Shown one piece after another: positions 17,101 through 25,900 of a DNA stretch of 64,000 nt. Position 1 is the first letter of the stretch, and every line of letters begins with the position of its first letter. Under the pieces are notes generated by a model. It was not told the DNA's origin. It saw only the letters and a list, made by a program, of their open reading frames with translations, and did not search any database. Made by a program: the position numbers and the translations under genes. The DNA lies in NCBI GenBank assembly GCA_965214565.1, contig OZ243951.1, positions 930,001 through 994,000 of the forward strand, given 5' to 3'. The stretch is from VXYK01 sp965214565. GTDB lineage: Bacteria > Actinomycetota > Acidimicrobiia > Acidimicrobiales > Aldehydirespiratoraceae.

Positions 17101-20100
17101 CGAAGGTGAAGACGCCAGCTTCACCCTCACCGCCTCCCCCGCGCCTGCGGCCGACCTCGATGTCACTGTTGCGGTCACGCAGGAAGGAGATTTCGCCACG
17201 ACCGGCTCGCAGACGGTCACGATTCCCGCCTCGGGCAGCGCAACCTTGACTGTTTCCACAGACGACGACAGTGTCGCGGAGTCCGATGGTTCCATCACTG
17301 CGGCGATCAGGAACGGCAACGGTTACGCCGTGTCCTCGACAATCTCGGTAGACAAGCGCACCGGCGCCGGCATCGCGACAGTCAACGTCGCCGACGATGA
17401 CGAAGGAAACTGCACCGAAGCGCTGACCGCCGACGGCACTGTCTCGGGGACGTGGGCCGATACCGATAACTGCAGTTCCCAACGGCGTGCGAACAGAAAC
17501 GCTCGGTACTACATCTTCGAGCTGGAGCAATCGAGCAAGGTCACCATCGACCTCGAGTCATCGGCCGATACCTTCATGTTCCTGCGCTCAGGAAACAACA
17601 ACCAGAGCGGTGCGGTCATCGTTGAGAACGACGATGTCGGCCAAGGAAACTTCGACTCCCGCATCAGCCGGACGCTCGCGGCAGGCTGGTACACCATCGA
17701 GGCGACCACCTACGCGAGTCGCATCACCCGCGACTTTTCGCTGACCATCAGCGGCTTGGCGTCGCAGCCAGCTGAACCCGAGATCAGCATTGCGGCTGGA
17801 GGTGGTGTGACGGAGGGGACGGCTGCGAGTTTCACGGTTACCGCGACACCCAAACCTGCGGCTGATCTGGACGTGACGATCAGTGTGTCGCAGTCCGGTG
17901 ACTACGGCGCGACGACGGGTTCGAGGACGGTGACGATTCCGGCGTCGGGTTCGGAGACGTTCACTGTCGCGACGACGAACGATTCGGTCGACGAGGCAGA
18001 CGGCTCGGTCACCGCGACGGTGAGCAGCGGAACGGGCTACACGGTCTCGTCGGGCAGCGGGAGCGCCACGGTGGCTGTGGCCGACAACGACGTCCCCGAG
18101 ATCAGCATTGCTGGTGGGGGCGGTGTGACGGAGGGTGCTGCTGCGAGCTTTACGGTGACTGCGTCGCCGACGCCTGCGGCTGATCTGGCCGTGACGGTCA
18201 CAGTTTCTCAGAGCGGGGATTTCGGTGCGACGACGGGTTCGAGGACGGTCACGATTCCGGTGTCTGGTTCGGAGACGTTTACTGTCGCTACGGCGGACGA
18301 TTCGGTCGATGATGCGGATGGTTCGGTGACCGCGACGGTGGGCAGCGGCACGGGCTACACGGTGTCGGCGACGAAGAGCGCGGCGACGGTGTCGGTGTCT
18401 GATGATGACGATCCGTTGCCGGTTGTTAGTATTGTCGGTGGTTCTGCGGTGACTGAGGGCGCCAATGCGATCTATACGCTCACGGCCAGTCCCGCACCGG
18501 CGGCGCCTTTGACGGTGAATCTGACGGTGTCTCAGAGCGGCGATTTCTACGTTGGGACTGGTCCGACGACTGTTCAGATCGCGACGTCGGGTACCCACAC
18601 GCTGAGCCTCGGCACCAGCAACGACAGCATAGACGAACCCGACGGTTCGCTGACCGTGACGCTGTCCACCGGTTCGGGTTACACGGTGTCGTCCACGCAG
18701 AGCGCCGCGTCGGTGGGTGTGTCTGATGATGACGACCCGCCGCCGCCTCCGCCTGTGCCTGCGGGTTGTGTTTCTGATGAGGTGTTGGGGTTGGCGCGTG
18801 ATTATTTCGACCTGAACCAACATCGCGCGCCGAGTTTTGGTCGTAACTGGCGTCGTGTGTTGGTGGCGTTTGGTGATGTGGTTGATGATCAGTTGACTGC
18901 GTTCACAGCCGCTGAAGCCCTTGAGGGTGAGCAGGTCTGGTTCGGGTGGAAGCCGTTCCGTGAGGCGTTGGAATGCATCGAGGCAGCCCAGCAGCCCGAA
19001 GATCCTGAGATCAGTATCACCGCGGGCAGCGCCGTGACCGAGGGGGCTGCGGCGTCGTTTACGCTCACCGCGTCACCGGCACCGACTGCTGCTTTGACCA
19101 TTGACGTGACCGTCGCCCAAACAGGTGATTTCGGTGTGACGACCGGAACACGCACTGTGACGATCCCCACCAGCGGCAGTTACACGTTGACTGTCACCAC
19201 GACTGGTGACAGCGTCGATGAGGCTGACGGGTCAGTAACCGTGTCGGTCGATGCCGGTACTGGTTACACAGTGTCGTCTTCGGCTGGTTCGGCGGTGGTG
19301 GCGGTCGCGGATAATGATGTGCCTGAGGTCAGTGTCACGGCAGGCAGCGGCGTGACTGAGGGTGGGGACGCGTCGTTCACGGTGACCGCGGCCCCGACGC
19401 CGTATGCGGCGTTGTCTGTTGATGTGACAGTTGCCCAGAGCGGAGATTTCGGTGTGTCGACCGGAACACGGACTGTGACGATCCCCACCAGCGGCAGTTA
19501 CACGTTGGCTGTCTCTACTGTTGGTGACAGCGTCGATGAGGCTGACGGGTCGGTGACAGTGTCGGTGAGCGGCGGCACTGGTTACACGGTGTCGTCTTCG
19601 GCTGGTTCGGTGTCGGTTGCTGTGTCTGATGATGATGACCCGCCTCTGATTGTTCCGGAGGTCAGTATTGCTGCGGGTAGCGCCGTGACTGAGGGGGTTG
19701 CGGCGTCGTTCACGGTCACAGCCAACCCCACACCGGTGTCAGCGCTGTCGGTCAGCGTGACCGTCGCCCAAAGCGGAAACTACGGGGCTACCACCGGTGT
19801 GCGAACAGTCACGATCCCGACGACTGGCAGCTTTACGTTGACCGTTGCCACCACAAACGACAACACAGACGAAACCGACGGGTCGGTCACCGCCACCGTG
19901 AACAGCGGCACGGGTTACACCGTGTCGTCGAGCAACAGCAGCGCCACGGTCGCGGTGTCTGATGACGACGACCCACCACCTCCGCCTCCCGCGGATTGTG
20001 TTTCTGATGAGGTGTTGGAGTCGGCGCGGGATTATTACGAGTTGCACCAACATCGCGCGCCGGGTTATGGCCGTAACTGGCGTCGTGTGTTGGTGGCGTT

Positions 20101-22822
20101 CGGTGACGTGACCGATGAACAGTTGACTGCGATGACCGCAGCCGAAGCGCTCGAGGGTGAGCAGCGCTGGTTCGGATGGCGGCCGTTCCGCGAAGCATTG
20201 GAATGCATCGAAGCAGCCCAGCAGCCGACGGACCCCGAGATCAGTATCACCGCGGGCAGCGGCGTCACTGAGGGGACCGCAGCGTCGTTCACCGTCACCG
20301 CGTCACCCAACCCGGCGGCGAACCTGGATGTAACGGTGACCGTCGCCCAAAGCGGCGATTACGGTGTCACGACCGGGGCACGGACCGTGACGATCCCCAC
20401 CAGCGGCAGTTACACCTTGACTGTCTCTACTGTTGGTGACAGCGTCGATGAGGCTGACGGGTCGGTGACAGTGTCGGTCGACACTGGCACGGGTTACACA
20501 GCGTCATCGTCGGCTGGTTCGGCGTCGGTTGCTGTGTCTGATGATGATGACCCGCCTCTGATTGTTCCGGAGGTCAGTATCGCTGCGGGCAGCGCCGTGA
20601 CTGAGGGGGCTGCGGCGTCGTTCACGTTCACAGCCAACCCCACACCGGTGTCAGCGCTGACGGTCAGCGTGACCGTCGCCCAAAGCGGAAACTACGGGGC
20701 TACCACCGGTGTGCGAACAGTCACGATCCCGACCGGCGGTAGCTACACGTTGACTGTTGCCACCACAAACGACAACACAGACGAAGCAGACGGGTCAGTC
20801 ACCGCTACCGTGAACAGCGGCACGGGTTACACCGTGTCGTCGAGCAACAGCAGCGCAACCGTGGCTGTGTCTGATGACGACGACCCGCCTCCACCGCCGC
20901 CTGTGCCTGCGGATTGTGTTTCTGATGAGGTGTTGGAGTCGGCGCGGGATTATTACGAGTTGCACCAACATCGCGCGCCTGGCTTTGGTCGTAACTGGCG
21001 TCGTGTGTTGGTGGCGTTTGGTGACGTGACCGATGAACAGTTGACTGCGATGACCGCGGCTGAGGCTCTTGAGGGTGAGCAGCGATGGTTCGGATGGCGG
21101 CCGTTCCGCGAGGCGTTGGAATGCATCGAGGCAGCCCAGCAGCCGACGGACCCCGAGGTCAGTATCACCGCGGGCAGCGCCGTCACTGAGGGGACCGCGG
21201 CGTCGTTTACGCTCACCGCGTCACCGGCACCGACTGCTGCTTTGACCGTCGATGTGACGGTGTCACAAACAGGTGATTTCGGTGCGGCGACCGGGGCACG
21301 GACAGTCACGATCCCCACAACGGGCAGTTACACGCTGACTGTCGCGACGACCGGTGACACTGCTGACGAAACCGACGGGTCGGTAACAGTGTCGATCGAC
21401 GGCGGCACCGGCTACATCGTGTCGTCGAGCGATAGCAGCGCCACGGTTGCTGTAGCCGACGACGACGACCCGCCGCCACCGCCACCACCGCCACCTCCGG
21501 CTGATCCTGAGATCAGCGTCACCGCGGGCATTAGTGTGACTGAGGGGACCGCGGCGTCGTTCACGATCACAGCCAACCCCGTGCCGGCGGTTGCGCTGAC
21601 AGTCAGCGTCACTGTCACCCAAACAGGTGATTTTGGTGTCACGACCGGGGCACGCACCGTGATTATCCCCACAACGGGCAGCTACACACTGACTGTTGCC
21701 ACCACCGGCGACGGCGTCGATGAAACCGACGGGTCTGTCACCGCCACGATCGACAACGGCACTGGTTACGCAGTGTCGTCGAGCAACAGCAGCGCCACCG
21801 TTGCGGTGGCTGATGATGATGTGCCGCAGGTCAGCGTCTCTGCGGGCAACGGTGTCACAGAAGGCGCTGTAGCGTCGTTCACGCTCACAGCCAACCCGGT
21901 ACCTGCGGCGGGTCTTGATGTCAGCGTCACGATCACCCAGAGCGGCGACTACGGTGCGGCCACCGGTGCGCGGACAGTCACGATCCCGGCGACTGGCACC
22001 GCGACGTTCACCGTCACCACCAGCGACGACACCACCGACGAAACAGACGGGTCTGTCACCGCGACGATCGACACAGGCACGGGTTACACGGTGTCATCCA
22101 CGCAGGGTGCGGCGACGGTGGCGGTGTCTGATGATGACGACCCGGCTCCGTCGAACACGCCGGTCATCAGCGTCGTCGCGGGTTCGGCGGTGACAGAAGG
22201 CGCCAATGCGAACTACACGATCACAGCCAGCCCCGCACCGACCGCGCCCCTGACGGTCAGCCTGACCGTCTCCCAAAGCGGCAACTTCTATCTGTCGCCC
22301 GGCCCGGCAACCATCGAGATCGCAACATCGGGCACCCACACCCTGAGCCTCGGCACCAGAGACGACACAACCGACGAAGCTGACGGGTCGCTGACCGTGA
22401 CACTGACCACTGGAACCGGCTACACCGTGTCAACCACACAGAACGCGGCGACAGTGAACGTTGCTGATGATGACCTGCCGTCGCCAGGCCCGCCGACAGT
22501 AACCGTGGCTGATGCGACCGCTGTTGAGGGCCAGGACTTGACGTTCGTGGTGACACTGTCGAAACCCAATCCTGAGCCGATCACGTTCCGTTACGGCGGG
22601 TACGGACGCTCCGCGATGATGTGGCAGGACTTCCAGATCGAATACAACGCGGTGCACACGCTTGCTGCGGGCGACACTGAAGTCAACATCGTTGTGCCGG
22701 TCATCGACGACAACACCCCAGAAAACACTGAAACGTTACGCATCTACGTGTACGCCACCAGCGGAATCGTCATCCGCGACGGGTTCCTCTACGCCACCGG
22801 CACTATCACCGACAACGACTAA
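14198..22822 (+). CDS. Giant secreted subtilase (S8) with PPC, Calx-beta-like and two-cysteine helical modules
   Basis: About 2,874 residues. A Sec signal peptide (hydrophobic core GWLFVTLLVCFGLVATL, cleavage near ALAQ-DG) leads to a subtilase domain with D213 (GVIDLPSG), H265 (NNHGT), oxyanion N350 (NAAGN) and S543 (FWGTSAAAPH). Then follow three PPC-like beta domains interleaved with Calx-beta-like domains, about 15 Calx-beta-like domains in all (each with VTEG near its start and D(D)D at its end), three 74-residue two-cysteine modules behind polyproline linkers, and a distinct terminal Calx-beta-like domain ending TITDND. There is no LPXTG motif or C-terminal membrane segment, so it is probably released or loosely surface-bound. 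The ATG at 14198 has GGAG six bases upstream; ATG 14186 and GTG 14150 are alternatives. The acidic DxD-rich repeats suggest calcium binding. Substrate unknown. Confidence 0.88.
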   Translation: MAASHVVVRVTGSLGWLFVTLLVCFGLVATLTTGALAQDGNGFDLGEGLAPPELPGQGGLTYPNLGSALSDLADDPFSAQYGADFLWGGGSGGGGSDNGVAASPLQPGDSGTHTASMLALSIIVDGDVGHVVDVINASGGDVRNVLGSYIEAYVPPSALARLARTPGVSWARELARPMQARGRVTSGGVAQHLAGAWHDAGIKGQGVKIGVIDLPSGRTTRDGFTGAPALLGTDLPSAVTVRCYTGLGKHTSNIADCSAAGGNNHGTIVAETVMDVAPEASLYIANPVSSGDVRRTAAWMHGEGVQVIVYSVTWEFHGPPDGTSPYIYGALNTVKWAADNGIVWVNAAGNRHLDTWYGPFTDADKDNIHEWKPGTENQYLTLGPGKSARVFMRWDDTWEGADDDLALMVVTKPGSADEAVLATANDTQSGGAHHEPFERVTVENNGSRSATVALRVKSMDGSKPKWIQLVTWDGVLGTQSDGYSVMSPADSPHPGMLAVGAGSPTTVHNYSSRGPTPDGRIKPDIVGAAGMQTASRGTFWGTSAAAPHVGGLAALVVQQNPGFAPTEVTGYLKAHAKPNGQIVPNSTWGHGFAQLPSPSCVEDLYGSGTTSGTWTNDCVSAVDSAKRSRYYNIRVLQESTVTVDLSSSVDSYLNLRNGYNAQRGAALHSDDNSGTGNNARISATLAAGSYTIEATTTADAQTGAFSLSVGGLPVVPEVSLSGGADVTEGSNVRFTLTASPIPSSPLPVKVQFTTTGDYGVTPSTLTTKISSGTGISEFVLPTANDKVAEANGAITATLVKGAGYYVSSSESVATVGVNDDDNFSCHDIVTGDGSINGTLVTNCKQSFYSENNKRYARFYSFEIAQGSGVVIEMESTELNPYLMLRQGKDARTGTPLHFNDNAGESQNPPGTALIWNARISEALSAGWYTIEASSLDHEDTGSFKMQIRGLSPQTSVPVISIADGDDITEGEDASFTLTASPAPAADLDVTVAVTQEGDFATTGSQTVTIPASGSATLTVSTDDDSVAESDGSITAAIRNGNGYAVSSTISVDKRTGAGIATVNVADDDEGNCTEALTADGTVSGTWADTDNCSSQRRANRNARYYIFELEQSSKVTIDLESSADTFMFLRSGNNNQSGAVIVENDDVGQGNFDSRISRTLAAGWYTIEATTYASRITRDFSLTISGLASQPAEPEISIAAGGGVTEGTAASFTVTATPKPAADLDVTISVSQSGDYGATTGSRTVTIPASGSETFTVATTNDSVDEADGSVTATVSSGTGYTVSSGSGSATVAVADNDVPEISIAGGGGVTEGAAASFTVTASPTPAADLAVTVTVSQSGDFGATTGSRTVTIPVSGSETFTVATADDSVDDADGSVTATVGSGTGYTVSATKSAATVSVSDDDDPLPVVSIVGGSAVTEGANAIYTLTASPAPAAPLTVNLTVSQSGDFYVGTGPTTVQIATSGTHTLSLGTSNDSIDEPDGSLTVTLSTGSGYTVSSTQSAASVGVSDDDDPPPPPPVPAGCVSDEVLGLARDYFDLNQHRAPSFGRNWRRVLVAFGDVVDDQLTAFTAAEALEGEQVWFGWKPFREALECIEAAQQPEDPEISITAGSAVTEGAAASFTLTASPAPTAALTIDVTVAQTGDFGVTTGTRTVTIPTSGSYTLTVTTTGDSVDEADGSVTVSVDAGTGYTVSSSAGSAVVAVADNDVPEVSVTAGSGVTEGGDASFTVTAAPTPYAALSVDVTVAQSGDFGVSTGTRTVTIPTSGSYTLAVSTVGDSVDEADGSVTVSVSGGTGYTVSSSAGSVSVAVSDDDDPPLIVPEVSIAAGSAVTEGVAASFTVTANPTPVSALSVSVTVAQSGNYGATTGVRTVTIPTTGSFTLTVATTNDNTDETDGSVTATVNSGTGYTVSSSNSSATVAVSDDDDPPPPPPADCVSDEVLESARDYYELHQHRAPGYGRNWRRVLVAFGDVTDEQLTAMTAAEALEGEQRWFGWRPFREALECIEAAQQPTDPEISITAGSGVTEGTAASFTVTASPNPAANLDVTVTVAQSGDYGVTTGARTVTIPTSGSYTLTVSTVGDSVDEADGSVTVSVDTGTGYTASSSAGSASVAVSDDDDPPLIVPEVSIAAGSAVTEGAAASFTFTANPTPVSALTVSVTVAQSGNYGATTGVRTVTIPTGGSYTLTVATTNDNTDEADGSVTATVNSGTGYTVSSSNSSATVAVSDDDDPPPPPPVPADCVSDEVLESARDYYELHQHRAPGFGRNWRRVLVAFGDVTDEQLTAMTAAEALEGEQRWFGWRPFREALECIEAAQQPTDPEVSITAGSAVTEGTAASFTLTASPAPTAALTVDVTVSQTGDFGAATGARTVTIPTTGSYTLTVATTGDTADETDGSVTVSIDGGTGYIVSSSDSSATVAVADDDDPPPPPPPPPPADPEISVTAGISVTEGTAASFTITANPVPAVALTVSVTVTQTGDFGVTTGARTVIIPTTGSYTLTVATTGDGVDETDGSVTATIDNGTGYAVSSSNSSATVAVADDDVPQVSVSAGNGVTEGAVASFTLTANPVPAAGLDVSVTITQSGDYGAATGARTVTIPATGTATFTVTTSDDTTDETDGSVTATIDTGTGYTVSSTQGAATVAVSDDDDPAPSNTPVISVVAGSAVTEGANANYTITASPAPTAPLTVSLTVSQSGNFYLSPGPATIEIATSGTHTLSLGTRDDTTDEADGSLTVTLTTGTGYTVSTTQNAATVNVADDDLPSPGPPTVTVADATAVEGQDLTFVVTLSKPNPEPITFRYGGYGRSAMMWQDFQIEYNAVHTLAAGDTEVNIVVPVIDDNTPENTETLRIYVYATSGIVIRDGFLYATGTITDND
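18767..18988 (+). repeat. Two-cysteine helical module, copy 1 (subtilase 1)
   Basis: 222 bp encoding 74 residues from CVSDEVLGLARDYFDL to ECIEAA. Predicted helices carry a conserved RAPxxGRNWRRVLVAFGDV centre and WFGWKPFREALEC end. Its two cysteines sit near the two ends and could form a clasp disulfide. This is the most diverged copy (GLARDYFDLNQHRAPSF). It follows a PPPPPP linker and precedes a Calx-beta-like repeat. Confidence 0.85.
19997..20218 (+). repeat. Two-cysteine helical module, copy 2 (subtilase 1)
   Basis: 74 residues, CVSDEVLESARDYYEL to ECIEAA, with RAPGYGRNWRRVLVAFGDV and TDEQLTAMTAAEALEGE. Its first 70 bases are essentially identical to copies 3-5, and it has the same position after a proline run and before a Calx-beta-like repeat. 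Confidence 0.85.
20915..21136 (+). repeat. Two-cysteine helical module, copy 3 (subtilase 1)
   Basis: 74 residues differing from copy 2 mainly by RAPGFG for RAPGYG, with matching DNA over long stretches. It lies between a PPPPPPVPAD linker and the next Calx-beta-like repeat. Confidence 0.85.
22387..22822 (+). repeat. C-terminal duplicated block, subtilase 1 copy
   Basis: The last 436 bp of subtilase 1 match the last 436 bp of subtilase 2 (28420-28855) nearly base for base and without length difference. They cover the end of one Calx-beta-like repeat and the terminal domain (PPTVTVADATAVEGQDLTF to TITDND, from 22490). The terminal domain has its own sequence type and may be an anchoring or secretion end. 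Confidence 0.85.
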
Positions 22823-22918
22823 CCAACCCCTAGAATGCTGACGAATACTGCGACAACCGCTGTATTGTGATACCGAGTCACCACCTCCGAGAGTCATCCG
22901 AGACGGGAGTCACCTAGC

Positions 22919-25900
22919 ATGATCAAGATTCACGCTCACAAAGGGGGGGGGGGGGGGGATCCCTTGCCACGCAGCGCCCTGAAGCGTGCGGTGGCGGCGC
23001 TCTCGACAGTAGCAATGCTGGCCAGCACCATGGTGTTGGCTTCAACCCTCGGCACAGCCACAGCCGAATCGACACCGTCGCAGCAGAGTTCGGCTGGCGC
23101 AACAGCAGTTGAGCACGGGCCTGCTGATCCGGTATCGACCGGGTCAGAATCCGCCCGATCGTCATCAGCCGCCCCGGTGCCGTCGCTGCCTGAGACCTCC
23201 AGGGCAGAGGCAGCGTCGACGATTGAGTTGACCGATAGCAAGTTCACCCGCGAGACGGACTGCTTCGGCTACAACGCGTGGCTGTCCGATGAATTGTCGG
23301 GGTGTCTGTGGCACCTGGACAGGCGGCGGTCGTTCGACGGTCAGCTCGGCGGGAGGCCCGTCGGCAGCGACATCAACATCAGCAACGTCTGGTCGATCAC
23401 CAAGGGCGGGAACGTCAACGTCGCCGTCGTGGACGACACTTGGAACCCGAACCATCACGACCTGGTGGACAACGTGGATCTCAGCCGCAGCCACAACTAT
23501 GCGTGGTGGCTGAACCCGCCGACGGAGTCGCCCGCTGCGCATGCCACCAAGGCGGCAGGGGTCATCGCCGCGCGTGACAACGACCTCGGGAGCAGAGGGA
23601 TCGCGCCGCGCGCCACGCTGTTCAACTACAACTTGGTGGAAAGCTCGGGTTGGACGAATCAGGCCGATGCGATGAAACGCAACGCGTCCATCGTCGCAGT
23701 GTCGAACAACAGCTACGGCCTCGGTGCGACTAGACCACGGTTCATGCTCACCGACGATCTATGGTGGGAGGCGGTGGACTACGGACTGGAACACGGGTTC
23801 GGTGGTCTGGGCACCTCATATGTGTTCGCAGCCGGCAACGAGCGGGCAACCATTCCCGGTCGTGACGTAAACACCATCGGCTACCACGCGCATCCGGGTG
23901 TAATCAGTGCCTGCGCCGTCGACAACGACGGCAGAGAGACCGGGTATTCCAATACTGGTGTGGCGCTGTGGGTTTGCGCGCCGGTGAACGGGCACAACGG
24001 GGAGCCCCACAACACGATCGGCAACAGAGTTCTAGCGACGTTCGGCGACAACCAGTACAGCGGCTTCGGTCTCACCAGTGCCGCTACCGCTGAGGTGTCT
24101 GGCGTGGTGGCGCTTATCCGAAGCGTCAACCCGTATCTGACGTGGCGTGATGTCAAGCTGATCCTGGCGCAGACAGCACAAAAGAATGACCCCACCCATG
24201 CCAGCTGGTCCAACGGCGCACTCCAGTACCGCTCATCAAGTCGCCGTTACAGCTTCAGCCCGGTTTACGGATTCGGCGTGGTCGATGCGTCGGCTGCGGT
24301 GAATGCAGCGCTGAACTGGAAGCGTGTGCCCGCCGCGGTGAGCAGGACCGTCAAGTCCGGAGGACCGGAATACGGCAGCGACCGTTCGGGGAATGGGCCC
24401 GACAGCTGGGATGCTCGTATTCTCAGCAACGGCGAGACCACTGAGTTGACGCTGGCCGGGCCGTCGGACATCGACTTCTTGGAGGATGTCGGAGTTTCGC
24501 TCTATCTCTACAGTCCGCAGGGGCGCGACCTCCGCATTGAACTGGTGTCGCCCAGCGGCACGACATCGACTCTTATCGACGCGATCGCCTCAAGAGATCA
24601 ATGCCCGAATGGACGCCACACGGGTTTTGACTACACCGGCAACCTCTGTTGGATCAATGGCCAGGTCGTCAAGCTCACAAGCAGCGAGTTCTTGGGCGAG
24701 GATCCCGACGGGACCTGGACGCTGAAGGTCACCGACCCGCTCACCGCCGCGGGCGACAGCTACGGGACCACCACGCTGTACTCGTGGCAGGCGAGGTTCT
24801 TGGGCCATGCGGGCTCTTCCACCGACACTGCGCCACGCGCTCGGCTGCGCGTCAACAACGTCAACGGCATCGAGACCGCTGTCAACGAAGGAAGCACTGT
24901 GCGGGTGACGGCCTCGCTGAGCGGCGGCACGGTGTCACAAGACGTCGTGATCCCCGTCGAGATCGAGCCGGGGACAGCAACAGCGCCAGGCAACGCGAAC
25001 GCCGACTATTCCAAGACCGGTCTGTCGATACGGATCCCGGCGGGACAGAGTTCGGGCTCCGCGACCTTCAACATCGCCGCCGACAACATCAGCGAGTACG
25101 ACGAGACGCTCTCGGTGCGTTGGCCGAATCCGCATGGCGCCAGCGCGCCTCAGTCGGTTCTGCTTCTCGGAGACCCTGTCGAGGTGACCATCCGCGGCAA
25201 TCTCGCTCCTGCTGCGCCCCCACGGACCGTCACCTTGGCGGCCACGTCTCCGACAGTCGTCGAGGGTGAGGCTGCGGAGATCACAGTCACTCTCAGCGGC
25301 GGCGCGTGGAACAAAGACATCGTTCTGCCTGTCAGTTACGGCCCGGGGACTGCAACCGCCACTGGGGCGGGGTCGGCCGTCGACTTCTACCCGTTGTCAC
25401 TGGACGACTATCCGGTCACGTCCATCAGAATCCCTGCCGGAACGACATCATTAACCTACAAGCTGGAGACCTCCGAGGACGACAACTGGGTTGGAAAGGA
25501 GTCGCCGGAGACTCTCTCCGTTGTCGTTGCGCGTCCTGCAGGGCTGCGCAACGAGGTGACGCTTGTCGGATCGCCGGTGAGACTCACCATCGTTGAGTCT
25601 GGAGGCACCAAGCCTCCTTCGAAGAACGAGCCTGAGGTGAGTGTCGTTGCGGGTTCTGGCGTTGTTGAGGGCGGTGATGCGGTGTTCACGATCAGTGCCG
25701 CCCCGACGCCCGCGTCGGCTCTGGACGTAACTGTGGCTGTTTCTCAGAGCGGCGACTTCGGTGCAGCCACCGGGCCGCGGACGGTGACGATTCCGACATC
25801 AGGTAGTGTCACGTTGAGGGTTCCCACGACCGATGACAGCGACGATGAGGCTGACGGTTCGGTCATCGCGACGGTGAGCACGGGGACGGGATACACGGTG

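Larger units (their letters stand above)
17779..22475 (+). repeat. Array of Calx-beta-like domain repeats in subtilase 1
   Basis: Twelve roughly 100-residue repeats follow one another from about 17779 to 22475, interrupted by the three two-cysteine modules. Each runs from a strand like EISITAGSAVTEG through a TGxRTVTIPTSGSYTLTV strand and a DEADGSVT turn to GTGYTVSS and AVSDDD. Calx-beta domains bind calcium between such acidic loops. Neighbouring repeats share long nucleotide stretches, so copies have been duplicated or homogenised recently. Confidence 0.85.

Noticed and set aside
17588..18823. 411-codon open frame on the minus strand across the Calx-beta-like repeats
   Set aside because: It is antisense to a clearly coding, domain-rich protein, very rich in Arg/His as expected of a shadow frame, and has no recognisable motif.
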